From assembly GCA_035549175.1 (NCBI GenBank), contig DASZRL010000023.1, positions 1-29,184 on the forward strand: DNA of 29,184 bases, written 5' to 3'. This DNA is from DASTSN01 sp035549175. Its GTDB lineage: Bacteria; Bacteroidota; Bacteroidia; Chitinophagales; Chitinophagaceae. Of this stretch, positions 1-7,107 are shown piece by piece. Position 1 is the stretch's first letter. Every line of letters starts with the position of its first letter. A model generated the notes under the pieces. It worked only from the letters and a program-made list of their open reading frames with translations, did not search any database and was not told where the DNA came from. Made by a program: the position numbers and the translations under genes.

Positions 1-1092
1 CAGATCGCAGGGCAGGACTTTACCTTCCTGCTGCCGGTACGCTATAAGACCACGGATCCGGTCAAGGGGGAACTCTATCAGCCCCTGGTCGTTATCCCGC
101 CGGTGACCGCGGGCGAGCTTGCTTCCTATTACCTGAAAAACAAGAAGGATAACCAGGTGGACGTCCTGCTGATCGCCCATGGCAACGCTACAGCCGAAGG
201 CCAGACCGGTTCCACCACCTCGCTGACCAGCCAGGACACCCTGTCCTTTGCACTCGATTATCACCTGGCCCGCGGCAGCGAGCTGTCGTTCCGGTTCCCG
301 GTAAGCAGCCTGCAGAACCGCTATTACCGGGTGGAGCTGGCCGGTCACCAGACCGCCCGCATCCTGCGCACCATCGGGTACGAGCATATCCCCACTATTC
401 ATTATTTCCGGCAGGCGGTCACCCGCATCCAGCAGCTGGATCTCAAGACCTACGGTCACCGCATCGGCTATATTGTGGGTGCGGGCGACAAGGTTCCCGC
501 TGCCCTGGACCAGATGGGTTTCGAGGTGACGCTCTTGGGTGATAAAGAATTGTCGCGCGGCAACCTGCAGCAGTACGATGCGATCATCGCCGGGGTGCGC
601 GCCTACAATACCAACGAATGGCTGAACGCCCATTTCGAGCAGCTCATGGCCTACATCCGCGACGGGGGCAACCTGATCGTGCAATACAACACCAGCAGCC
701 AGATCGGTCCGGTGCGGGCCAAGATCGGACCGTACCCCTTTGACATTACCCGGACGCGGGTCACGGATGAAACTGCTGCCGTGGGTTTCCTGCAGCCGGA
801 GCACCCGGTGTTGAACTTTCCCAACCGGATCACGCGGGAGGATTTCACGGGGTGGGTCCAGGAGCGCAGTATTTACCATGCGTCCCACTGGGATGCACAC
901 TTCCAGACCATCCTGACCATGCATGACCCGGGCGAGGCGCCGGACGATGGCAGCCTGATCATTGCCCCGTACGGCCGGGGATTTTTCACCTATACCGGGC
1001 TGGTCTTCTACCGGGAGCTGCCGGCCGGCGTGCCGGGCGCCTACCGGCTGATGGCGAACCTGATTGCGCTGAACAGGAAAAAGGCATTCTGA
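1..1092 (+). CDS. PIG-L family deacetylase, C-terminal part (5' end outside window)
   Basis: The reading frame is open from base 1, so this is the last 363 residues of a longer protein. Seen: no LmbE/PIG-L catalytic motif is in the window, but the C-terminal half looks like the glutamine-amidotransferase-like module of the long (about 800-residue) Bacteroidota PIG-L proteins, ending in the characteristic FYRELPAGVPGAYRLMANL stretch. The segment YDAIIAGVRAYNTN at about 560-610 fits a Rossmann-like fold. Known: PIG-L enzymes remove N-acetyl groups from sugar conjugates, and the long form is often encoded beside a sodium:solute symporter, as here. Its stop TGA shares one base with the next ATG (TGATG at 1090-1094), which implies translational coupling. 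The family call rests on the C-terminus and neighbourhood only; the catalytic half must be read upstream. Confidence 0.75.
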   Translation, partial: QIAGQDFTFLLPVRYKTTDPVKGELYQPLVVIPPVTAGELASYYLKNKKDNQVDVLLIAHGNATAEGQTGSTTSLTSQDTLSFALDYHLARGSELSFRFPVSSLQNRYYRVELAGHQTARILRTIGYEHIPTIHYFRQAVTRIQQLDLKTYGHRIGYIVGAGDKVPAALDQMGFEVTLLGDKELSRGNLQQYDAIIAGVRAYNTNEWLNAHFEQLMAYIRDGGNLIVQYNTSSQIGPVRAKIGPYPFDITRTRVTDETAAVGFLQPEHPVLNFPNRITREDFTGWVQERSIYHASHWDAHFQTILTMHDPGEAPDDGSLIIAPYGRGFFTYTGLVFYRELPAGVPGAYRLMANLIALNRKKAF

Positions 1093-1253
1093 TGGCAACC
1101 CGCAAGCAAGACCAGACGCGCAGGGACATTGCCGGCATCACCGCCATCGTACTGGGCCTGCTCATCGGCCTGTTCATCCGGCGTGTCCGGGTCGGCCTGC
1201 TGATCGGCCTGGTCCTGGGGCTGGTGGCGGCGATGATGATCAAACGTAAATAG
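1092..1253 (+). CDS. Small two-helix membrane protein, 53 aa
   Basis: This 53-codon frame starts at an ATG overlapping the deacetylase stop codon and ends with TAG. The product has a charged N-terminus (MATRKQDQTRRD), a hydrophobic helix at about residues 14-29, an RRVRV turn and a second hydrophobic helix at about 35-49, then KRK. This is the pattern of a short helical hairpin with the positive loop in the cytoplasm. No family is recognised. The one-base coupling with the gene upstream and the six-base gap to the next small gene argue that it is translated. It could assist assembly or stability of the symporter encoded downstream; that is inference from position alone. It is short enough to be missed by standard gene callers. 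Confidence 0.6.
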   Translation: MATRKQDQTRRDIAGITAIVLGLLIGLFIRRVRVGLLIGLVLGLVAAMMIKRK

Positions 1254-1259
1254 ACTGCC

Positions 1260-1385
1260 ATGGCAGCACAGCATACCGACCGGACACCCTCCCCGGACAA
1301 GTGGGGGCTGTGGTACGCGCTGGTGCTCGGCGTGCTGGTGCTGCTGATCGGGCTGTTCACCCTGTTCACCAATTATTTTTCATGA
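1260..1385 (+). CDS. Small single-helix membrane protein, 41 aa
   Basis: This 41-codon frame starts six bases after the previous stop and ends at a TGA that overlaps the symporter ATG (ATGA at 1382-1385). The product is a polar N-terminus with a DKWGLWYA interface segment, then one hydrophobic helix at about residues 20-37 and a very short tail (TNYFS). This is the plan of a single-pass accessory subunit; some sodium symporters have such small partners, though I see no sequence identity to a named one. The tight coupling to the 578-residue symporter is the main reason to believe it. The longest symporter reading frame runs back over this gene in another frame, so automated annotation may absorb it as a false N-terminal extension. 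Confidence 0.6.
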   Translation: MAAQHTDRTPSPDKWGLWYALVLGVLVLLIGLFTLFTNYFS

Positions 1386-3118
1386 CAGCTGCCGACTGGA
1401 TCGTCCTGGTGGGCTCCCTGGTGGGCATCATCGCCTACGGGCTCTACAAGAGCCGCACCACGCATAACCTGGAGGGGTATTTCCTGTCCAACAGGAGCCT
1501 TCCCTGGGGCCTCGTGCTGCTGAGCATTGTGGGAACGCAGGCCAGCGCCATCACCTTTCTTTCGGCACCCGGCCAGGCTTATACGGACGGAATGCGCTTC
1601 GTCCAGTATTATTTTGGCCAGCCGCTGGCCATGGTGGTGATCTGCGTGGCCTTTGTCCCGATGTTCAGCCGCCTGAAGGTGTATACGGCCTATGAATACC
1701 TGGAAAAACGCTTTGACGGCAAGACCCGCACGCTGACCTCGCTGCTGTTCCTGCTCCAGCGGGGTCTCTCCACCGGCATCAGTGTGTTTGCCCCCTCGAT
1801 CATCCTTTCCTCCCTGCTGGGCTGGAATATCTACTGGACCAATCTGTTCATGGGCGGTCTGCTCATCATCTACACCATGAGCGGCGGCGCCCGCGCCGTC
1901 GCCTATACCCAGCAGCTGCAGATGATCATCATCTTTGCCGGCATGTTCCTGGCCGGATGGATGGTGGTCCATAAACTTCCTGCCGGGGTCGGGTTTACCG
2001 ATGCCCTGCACCTCAGCGGAAAACTGGGCAAACTCAATGTCATCACCACGGGCCTGGACCGCCGCGGCTTCAACTGGAGCGACCAGTACAACCTGCTCAG
2101 CGGGCTCATCGGGGGGTTCTTTCTGGCCCTGTCGTATTTCGGGGCAGATCAGTCCCAGGTAGGCCGTTACCTCACTGCCCGGTCGGAGCGCGAGAGCCGG
2201 ATCGGCCTGCTGATGAACGGGCTGGTCAAGGTGCCCATGCAGTTCCTGATCCTGCTGATTGGTACGCTGGTCTTCAGTTTTTACCAGTTCAACCAGGCGC
2301 CCGTATTCTTTAACCAGACCCAGGTTGAAAAAATCGAGCGCTCCCCGCTGGCGGATTCTTTCCGGATGGCCAGCCAGAACTATGCGCGGATCGGGACCCA
2401 GAAAAGGCAGGTTGTTCAATCCTTCGCCCGGGCCCTGCACCAGGGGGATGAGCAGCGCCTGGCCGCAACCACCGACACCCTGCGCCAACTGCAACAGGGT
2501 GCAGACAGCCTGCGGGCCCGGGTCCGGGCCTGGATCAATTCACCCCAGGTGGGCGGTGACGGCAACGATACCAACTACATTTTCCTGCGCTTTGTCCTGG
2601 ATTACCTGCCCTCCGGCCTGGTAGGCCTGCTGATCGCCATCATTTTCCTGGCCAGCTGGGGAAGCATAGCCGCGGCGATCAATGCCCTGGCTTCCTGCTC
2701 CATGATCGACTTTCATCGCCGGTTCAGCCAGCGGCCGATTGCACCCCGCCGCGAATACGCCCTTTCCAAGTGGTATACCCTGGGCTGGGGCCTGTTCTGT
2801 ATCGTCGTCGCCATGTTCACCTATAATATCGGCAACAGCCTGATCGAGGCGGTCAATATCCTGGGCTCGCTTTTCTATGGGGTGATCCTGGGGGTATTCC
2901 TGGTGGCACTGTTCTGGAAAAGGATCCGCTCCGGTACGGCCGTCTTCTGGGCGGCCCTGCTGGGGGAGCTGGTCGTGCTGCTGTTTTTCATCCTCTCGCG
3001 CACCGGCGTGCTGCCGATCGGGTTTCTGTGGCTCAACCCCATCGGCGCCTTCTCCGTGATGGGGTTTTCCTGGATCCTCCAGCACGCTTTCCCCCCGACA
3101 AAAAGCCCCGCCGGGTAG
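1382..3118 (+). CDS. Sodium:solute symporter (SSS family)
   Basis: The 578-residue product is an inner-membrane, sodium-coupled transporter of the SSS family; the substrate cannot be told from sequence. The start is the ATG overlapping the small upstream gene, giving MTAADWIVLVG, which runs straight into the first membrane helix as in the family; an in-frame GTG at 1301 would add a hydrophilic arginine-rich stretch and is rejected. Family marks are SNRSLPWG after helix 1, STQ-like GTQASAITFL, EYLEKRFDG, and SYFGADQSQVGRYLTA in the middle. About 95 residues (about 303-400), rich in Q, R, A and L and probably helical, are inserted between two membrane segments. Known: this type often lies next to PIG-L deacetylases, so import of a deacetylated or related sugar is a reasonable but unproven guess. 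Confidence 0.9.
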   Translation: MTAADWIVLVGSLVGIIAYGLYKSRTTHNLEGYFLSNRSLPWGLVLLSIVGTQASAITFLSAPGQAYTDGMRFVQYYFGQPLAMVVICVAFVPMFSRLKVYTAYEYLEKRFDGKTRTLTSLLFLLQRGLSTGISVFAPSIILSSLLGWNIYWTNLFMGGLLIIYTMSGGARAVAYTQQLQMIIIFAGMFLAGWMVVHKLPAGVGFTDALHLSGKLGKLNVITTGLDRRGFNWSDQYNLLSGLIGGFFLALSYFGADQSQVGRYLTARSERESRIGLLMNGLVKVPMQFLILLIGTLVFSFYQFNQAPVFFNQTQVEKIERSPLADSFRMASQNYARIGTQKRQVVQSFARALHQGDEQRLAATTDTLRQLQQGADSLRARVRAWINSPQVGGDGNDTNYIFLRFVLDYLPSGLVGLLIAIIFLASWGSIAAAINALASCSMIDFHRRFSQRPIAPRREYALSKWYTLGWGLFCIVVAMFTYNIGNSLIEAVNILGSLFYGVILGVFLVALFWKRIRSGTAVFWAALLGELVVLLFFILSRTGVLPIGFLWLNPIGAFSVMGFSWILQHAFPPTKSPAG

Positions 3119-3128
3119 GCAGGGCTTT
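3102..3128. terminator. Bidirectional hairpin terminator
   Basis: An inverted repeat pairs AAAGCCC with GGGCTTT and GCC with GGC around a GGGTA loop, with one C-A mismatch. It overlaps the symporter stop codon. Read on the minus strand it ends in CTTTTT, a good terminator for the converging DUF2911 gene; on the plus strand the run of T is short. Confidence 0.7.
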
Positions 3129-3153
3129 CGTGTACTCTTTTCCGGCATCCCCG

Positions 3154-3987
3154 TCACTTCAGCTGCTGGAGCAGCTTGTCGTTAAGGCGGACGTAATCGT
3201 CATTCTGGGCCTTCACGGCCAGTTCCCTGGATTTCTGCGCCGCGGCGCGGGCTTCCTCCTTGCGGCCGAGGCGGGCCAGGCAGTTGGCGCGCTGGTGCTG
3301 GACCCAATAGGCGTCCGGCTGCTGCTGGGCGGCTTTGTCAAACCAGACCAGGGCCTGGTTGAGATCGCGCCCGCTTTCCATATAATACATGGCCGCCTGG
3401 AAATAAGGCTTGCTGTCCACGTTCATGGCCTGGTTGATCTGGGCCATCACCTTGGTGTCAATGTCGGTGCTGATGGGCAGGGCGACGGCCGTGTTCTCCC
3501 ACTGCAGCTGGAGGTTGCAGCTACCCGGCTTCACATCCGTGAACTCCATGGTGAAGGTCTCAACCGGCTCACGGAGAGCCCAGGGCCTGGCCTGCACCCG
3601 CACCACGTCCTGCTGGGGATCATAGTGGGCGGGGTTGGTGACGTCCAGCTGGCGGGTGATGATGAAGGTCCAGCTGTCCTTGTCGGGAATGGTCAGCAGG
3701 CCGTATTTGCCGGCGGGAACCTTTACCTCGCCGATCTGCACGTCGTCACCGAAGCTGATGGTGGTGGCACTGTTGGCGCCGGTCCTCCATACCTGGCCGA
3801 AGGGAACCAGGTCCCCGAAGACCTTGCGTCCCTTCTTCCCGGGCCGGGAATAGGAAAGTTCCACATTGGAAATGCCGAACTCCTGGGTCAGGGTCTGGGT
3901 AGGACTGGGAGAGGGAGTTCGCAGGGGCTGGGCCTCGCTCATCAGCAGGGAGAGCGCGGCGCCGAGTGTCAACAGGTATCTGGTCAT
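3154..3987 (-). CDS. DUF2911 domain protein with C-terminal TPR-like tail
   Basis: The 277-residue product starts with a signal peptide (hydrophobic core in residues 4-16, cleavage after about residue 19), so it is exported. Residues about 35-173 are a DUF2911 domain, recognised from the block PGKKGRKVFGDLVPFGQVWR and the following RTGAN and PAGKYGLL motifs. Residues about 192-265 are helical and TPR-like (YYMESGRDLNQALVWFDKA, then a second helix pair). Known: DUF2911 proteins are common in Bacteroidota and have no established biochemical role. A minus-7 box (TACTTTTG, 4008-4015) stands 20 bases before the ATG, so the gene has its own promoter separate from the gene at 4043. Confidence 0.85.
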   Translation of the reverse strand: MTRYLLTLGAALSLLMSEAQPLRTPSPSPTQTLTQEFGISNVELSYSRPGKKGRKVFGDLVPFGQVWRTGANSATTISFGDDVQIGEVKVPAGKYGLLTIPDKDSWTFIITRQLDVTNPAHYDPQQDVVRVQARPWALREPVETFTMEFTDVKPGSCNLQLQWENTAVALPISTDIDTKVMAQINQAMNVDSKPYFQAAMYYMESGRDLNQALVWFDKAAQQQPDAYWVQHQRANCLARLGRKEEARAAAQKSRELAVKAQNDDYVRLNDKLLQQLK

Positions 3988-4007
3988 AACAAGCAGGTTT
4001 AGGCTGG

Positions 4008-4015
4008 CAAAAGTA
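4008..4015 (-). promoter_or_regulatory. Minus-7 box TACTTTTG for the DUF2911 gene
   Basis: This is a full match to the Bacteroidota TAnnTTTG element, 20 bases before the start codon at 3987. I see no clear TTG at the minus-33 distance. Confidence 0.55.
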
Positions 4016-4042
4016 CGGGAATCCCGCCGCTCACGCTGCCGG

Positions 4043-5395
4043 TTAAAAGGAGATGGTCAGGTGGATCCTGGAACCCGGGCTACTGGCCTTCCAGCGCGGG
4101 CCTTCCCGCAGCAGGCGGACGGCCTCCCGGGCACAGGTCGTGCAGGTACCGCTTTCCACGCGGATCTGGACAGGCTGGCCCTGTTCGTTGACCTCGAAGG
4201 AAAGCACGACCCGGTTGGCGAGGCGCCCTTTTTCCCTCACGTCGCCGGGTACCTGGATATTATTGGCCACATAGGTATCGTAGTTGGTCCAGCCATCCGC
4301 CGGTTCAGGTTGTTCCACCACCAGGTTGTTCCCGGCACGAGCAAGGTCCCGGGTGCTGTCCCGGTCCACAATGCGGGTCAGCGCGGCCGGCAAGCTGTCT
4401 TCCTTCAGCACCAGGCGGGGCAGTTGGGCCGGGGTCATACGGTCCCGCCCGGCAGAACGGTCTGGCGCCGGGACCGGGTGCAGGGCGGTCACCAGGCTGG
4501 TGTAGCCGATCGAGCGGATCCGCACCTCCAGCACCGAGTCAGGGGAACTAAGCGTAAAATATCCCCGCACATCGGTGTAGGTTCCGACCCCCTCCCGCAG
4601 GGTGGTTACATTGGCAAAAGGCAGGGGCATATTGTCCGGCCCGGTGACCTGTCCACGAAACAGGTGCCACTGGCTGACCGGTACTTGTTTTTCCAGCGCT
4701 TCAGGCTGCCTGGTAACGCCGGCCGGTAAACGGGCCGGGGCAGCCTGGCTGCTGTCTGCCTGTAAACTGACCGACAGGTTCCTGGCTTGCGGCTGGCCGG
4801 GTGCGCTGAGGGTCTCCTGGCGGTCTCCCTGGATTTCTTTGCTGGCGGGGTGCCCGGTAGGGCTGCCCGTAGCAGGCTTCTTCGAAGGAATGGTACTGGT
4901 ACTGGTGCCGGTACCGGCGGGCGGGCCGGGAATCAGGTCATTCGGGCGTCCCGTGGTGGTGGTGGTGGTGGAGTCAGCTGCCGGGACAGGAGCCAGCGGC
5001 TGTTCGCCGGGTGCGGCCGACTTGGTTTGCGAGGCGAGCCCGGCGTTAGGGGAGGCCGAACGGTCCAGGATGTGCAGGTAGAACCAGGCGGCGCCCGCGG
5101 CTATCACCAGCAGTACGGCGGCGACCCGCAGCCAGGGTGGCAGCAGGCGTGGGACACCCCTGGTACCGCCGGGCCGGGAAGCTTCCCGCACCCGGTCCGC
5201 CAGCCTGCTACGCAGGGCCTGAAGGTCTTCGGCCGTGCCGGGCGCCTGGGCGCCGTAGCCTTCCAGGGCATCGGCCAGAAAGGGATCCTCCAGGGCCGCC
5301 CGCTCCAGGGCATGCATGGCTGCATCGCTCAGGTGGCCGGCCAGGTACTTTTCGATGTCCTCGGCGCTGTATCGTATGGAAGAATTGTCAGCCAT
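4043..5395 (-). CDS. Membrane protein: anti-sigma-like N-terminus, carboxypeptidase-regulatory-like and TonB C-terminal domains
   Basis: The 450-residue product has four parts. Residues 1-85 are a soluble region (YSAEDIEKYLAGHLS, then EDPFLADALEGY) typical of the cytoplasmic end of Bacteroidota anti-sigma/TonB hybrids. Residues 89-107 are one membrane helix. Residues about 110-240 are a Pro/Ser/Thr-rich periplasmic linker with a six-threonine run. Residues 245-308 are a carboxypeptidase-regulatory-like beta domain (RGQVTGPDNMPLPFANV, GYFTL, SIGY) and 372-450 a TonB C-terminal-like domain (YVANNIQVPGDVREKG, then EVNEQGQPV and PRWK). Its ATG lies inside the end of the sigma gene (8-base overlap), so the two are co-translated. 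Inference: it may hold or sense for the partner sigma factor at the membrane; direct anti-sigma activity is not proven by sequence. Cysteines 418 and 421 (CTTC) sit in the TonB-like domain. Confidence 0.8.
   Translation of the reverse strand: MADNSSIRYSAEDIEKYLAGHLSDAAMHALERAALEDPFLADALEGYGAQAPGTAEDLQALRSRLADRVREASRPGGTRGVPRLLPPWLRVAAVLLVIAAGAAWFYLHILDRSASPNAGLASQTKSAAPGEQPLAPVPAADSTTTTTTGRPNDLIPGPPAGTGTSTSTIPSKKPATGSPTGHPASKEIQGDRQETLSAPGQPQARNLSVSLQADSSQAAPARLPAGVTRQPEALEKQVPVSQWHLFRGQVTGPDNMPLPFANVTTLREGVGTYTDVRGYFTLSSPDSVLEVRIRSIGYTSLVTALHPVPAPDRSAGRDRMTPAQLPRLVLKEDSLPAALTRIVDRDSTRDLARAGNNLVVEQPEPADGWTNYDTYVANNIQVPGDVREKGRLANRVVLSFEVNEQGQPVQIRVESGTCTTCAREAVRLLREGPRWKASSPGSRIHLTISF
4891..4914. 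repeat. Imperfect hexanucleotide repeat, four copies
   Basis: Units TGGTAC, TGGTAC, TGGTGC and CGGTAC follow one another inside the gene at 4043-5395 and encode the GTGTSTST part of the periplasmic linker. Confidence 0.7.
4953..4970. repeat. GTG trinucleotide repeat, six copies
   Basis: Six GTG units on the plus strand encode the six-threonine run of the linker in the minus-strand gene at 4043-5395. Length changes would remain in frame. Confidence 0.8.
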
Positions 5396-6008
5396 GCGTC
5401 GTGTGGCGTTCGCCGGTTTGTGGGGGAATAGGGTTTGGGGGCTCCTGTTTTTCCAGGCAGGCTTTCAGGTTCCGCCGGCCGTTCTGGATATAGCTGCGAA
5501 CCTGGTTCCACGGCTGGCCGGTGCTGGCAGCGATTTCCTTATAGGATTTCTGCTGCAGGTAGAACTGGGTAATAGCCTGGCGCTGCTCCGCCGGGATGGT
5601 GTCCAGGCAGCGCTCCAGGCGTCCGAGCTGCTGCTCCTTTTCCCACACGCCGTTAAGATGCACGGGGTCTTCACTTTGCACAAGGGCCGGGTCGATGGCC
5701 ACGGTCCTTCGCCCCTTGGCACTGCGCAGCTGCATCAGGCAGTGGTTGCGGGCCACCTGGTAGAGCCAGGCCCGGAAATGATCCACCTGGTGGCGGCCCA
5801 GCTTCTCCAGCAGTTCTTCGAACAAGTGCATCACGGCATCCCGGGCCAGTTCGCGGTCTCCGAGGTACCGCAGGCAGACCCCGTAGACCAGGTCCATGTA
5901 CCGCTCGTAAAGCACGCCCACTACCGTAGGCTGCCGGGTCTCCCGGTAGCGGTCCAGTAATTCCTGGTCGGACAGGTCGCTGGTATCGGAGGATTTCAGG
6001 AAGGCCAC
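5388..6008 (-). CDS. ECF-type RNA polymerase sigma-70 factor
   Basis: The 206-residue product has a sigma-2 region at about residues 29-97 (LYERYMDLVYGVCLRYLGD, then RAWLYQVARNHCL) and a sigma-4 region at about 128-185 (CLDTIPAEQRQAITQFYLQ, then YKEIAASTGQPWNQVRSYI with its helix-turn-helix). Regions 1 and 3 are missing, as in extracytoplasmic-function sigma factors. The start is GTG at 6008; an in-frame TAA two codons upstream excludes a longer form. The last eight bases overlap the membrane protein gene at 4043-5395, which is its probable regulator or signalling partner. A possible minus-7 element TAATTTTA lies directly before the GTG, which would give an almost leaderless message, but it is one base off consensus. 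Promoter targets of this sigma factor cannot be read from the window. Confidence 0.9.
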   Translation of the reverse strand: MAFLKSSDTSDLSDQELLDRYRETRQPTVVGVLYERYMDLVYGVCLRYLGDRELARDAVMHLFEELLEKLGRHQVDHFRAWLYQVARNHCLMQLRSAKGRRTVAIDPALVQSEDPVHLNGVWEKEQQLGRLERCLDTIPAEQRQAITQFYLQQKSYKEIAASTGQPWNQVRSYIQNGRRNLKACLEKQEPPNPIPPQTGERHTTHG

Positions 6009-6211
6009 CTGTTAAAATTAGCCATTAGTTCGACACGAACACCGGCCTGGCTCATTCGGGACCAGGCTGGCTGTAACATCCGGCCACCGCGACGCGTTTG
6101 CTACAGTAGGCCGGTTTGATGGGTGGGGGGCCTCCGCTCAGGACCCGGCACCAAGATTGTCGTGCTAACAGCCGGTTAGCCTAGCGGGCTCCGTGTCTAC
6201 GGAGCCTTTTT
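6009..6211 (+). ncRNA. Candidate structured small RNA ending in an intrinsic terminator
   Basis: No credible protein frame lies here. On the plus strand there is a series of hairpins: GTTCG-ACA-CGAAC at 6028-6040, a nine-pair stem at 6042-6050/6062-6070 (one G-U), CCGGCC/GGCCGG at 6080-6085/6109-6114, GCTAAC/GTTAGC at 6164-6169/6175-6180, and a terminator hairpin at 6187-6206 followed by TTTTT. Both flanking genes are on the minus strand, so a plus-strand terminator here has no protein gene to serve. I see no convincing TAnnTTTG promoter, and the region does not match the tmRNA, SRP or RNase P motifs that I know. The 5' limit is arbitrary. Confidence 0.4.
6187..6211 (+). terminator. Intrinsic terminator, plus strand
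   Basis: GGCTCCG and CGGAGCC form a perfect seven-pair stem around a six-base loop, followed at once by five T. The minus strand has no T run after the stem, so the signal points to plus-strand transcription. Confidence 0.75.
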
Positions 6212-6219
6212 CGTGTGGC

Positions 6220-6849
6220 TTATTGTTTTTTTCCCCGGATCCGGCTTAGGGTCTCCACGGCAATGCCCAGGTAGGAGGCGATGTATTTGACGGGGACCCG
6301 GTTGGCGAGGTTCGGGTTGTGTTCAAGAAAACGCTGGTAACGCCGCCGGGCATTGGGGATCCGGCAAATGAAGGCCCGCTCCTCCGCGTCCCGGTAGTAT
6401 TGCTCCAGGACTTTGCGGCCTACAATGTTCATTTCGGCAAAATGGTCGTAGAGGTGTTCCAGGACCGTGTATTCCACGGCAGCCAGTTCGCAGTCTTCCA
6501 GTGCCTGGATATATTCGGGGGATGGCTCATGCAACGCCAGGCTGCGGATCGAGGTGACAATCTCCTGCTCATCGTTGATCCAGGTAGTGATTTCCCGGGA
6601 GCCTTCCCGGATAAATGCCCTTACCAGGCCCCTGCGGACCAGGAACAGGTGCCGGGCGACCGCACCGGCCTTTACGAGGTAGCGTCCCTTCTGGATCCGC
6701 AGCGGAAAGCTATGGGCGTTGATATAGTCAACCACTTCCTGGCGGACAGGATGAATGGACCGCACAAAGACGGCAATGGGGGAATTTCCCTGCGGTTCAT
6801 CCCATAGGTCCGGTTTTCCGGCCGGCTCCGGGGCTTTTTTCGGAAACAT
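6220..6849 (-). CDS. Crp/Fnr family transcriptional regulator
   Basis: The 209-residue product has a cyclic-nucleotide-binding-like beta barrel at about residues 38-130 (LRIQKGRYLVKAGAVARHLF, VRRGLVRAF) and a C-terminal helix-turn-helix at about 186-206 (VKYIASYLGIAVETLSRI). The LxxLGIxxETLSRIR end is typical of the short Crp/Fnr regulators of Bacteroidota, which end just after the recognition helix. No Fe-S cysteine cluster of the FNR type is present, and residues that bind cAMP in Crp are not evident, so the ligand is unknown. A possible promoter (TTTG at 6887-6890, 17 bases, TAGTTTAA at 6862-6869) overlaps an imperfect inverted repeat, which could allow self-regulation. The neighbours give no clue to targets. 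Confidence 0.88.
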   Translation of the reverse strand: MFPKKAPEPAGKPDLWDEPQGNSPIAVFVRSIHPVRQEVVDYINAHSFPLRIQKGRYLVKAGAVARHLFLVRRGLVRAFIREGSREITTWINDEQEIVTSIRSLALHEPSPEYIQALEDCELAAVEYTVLEHLYDHFAEMNIVGRKVLEQYYRDAEERAFICRIPNARRRYQRFLEHNPNLANRVPVKYIASYLGIAVETLSRIRGKKQ

Positions 6850-6857
6850 CCGCGCTA

Positions 6858-6890
6858 TTGATTAAACTAATGTAGCTATTAATGGTCAAA
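6858..6890 (-). promoter_or_regulatory. Putative crp/fnr promoter with overlapping inverted repeat
   Basis: On the minus strand TTTG (6890-6887) stands 17 bases before TAGTTTAA (6869-6862), a weak match to the Bacteroidota promoter. On the plus strand TTGATTAA (6858-6865) and TTAATGGTCAA (6879-6889) form an imperfect inverted repeat across it. This is a tentative operator. Confidence 0.3.
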
Positions 6891-7083
6891 CACCGGTTTG
6901 CTGAATAATCGGGATAGGTAATGGATTTGCAACCGGGTTGGATGCAAAATAGCGGTTTTGGTATTCCGTGCACCTGACTTTGATCATCAACCCGGTACCT
7001 ACACCAGCCCGTTTGAGGACAAAAAAGCCCGGTTCTGTCCCAACTATTTGGCTCGAAATATGTTAATGTCTTGTATAATTCGT

Positions 7084-7091
7084 TAACTTTG
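7084..7091 (+). promoter_or_regulatory. Minus-7 box TAACTTTG for the acyltransferase gene
   Basis: This is a full TAnnTTTG match, 16 bases before the ATG at 7108. The minus-33 position holds TGTT, a weak match. The rest of 6891-7083 is AT-richer than its surroundings and holds no gene that I can support. Confidence 0.6.
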
Positions 7092-7107
7092 AAGTAACTG
7101 CTAATCT

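Noticed and set aside
1301..1381. N-terminal extension of the symporter from a GTG at 1301
   Set aside because: It is Arg/Ala-rich, overlaps the 41-codon gene in another frame, and the ATG at 1382 gives the normal family N-terminus.
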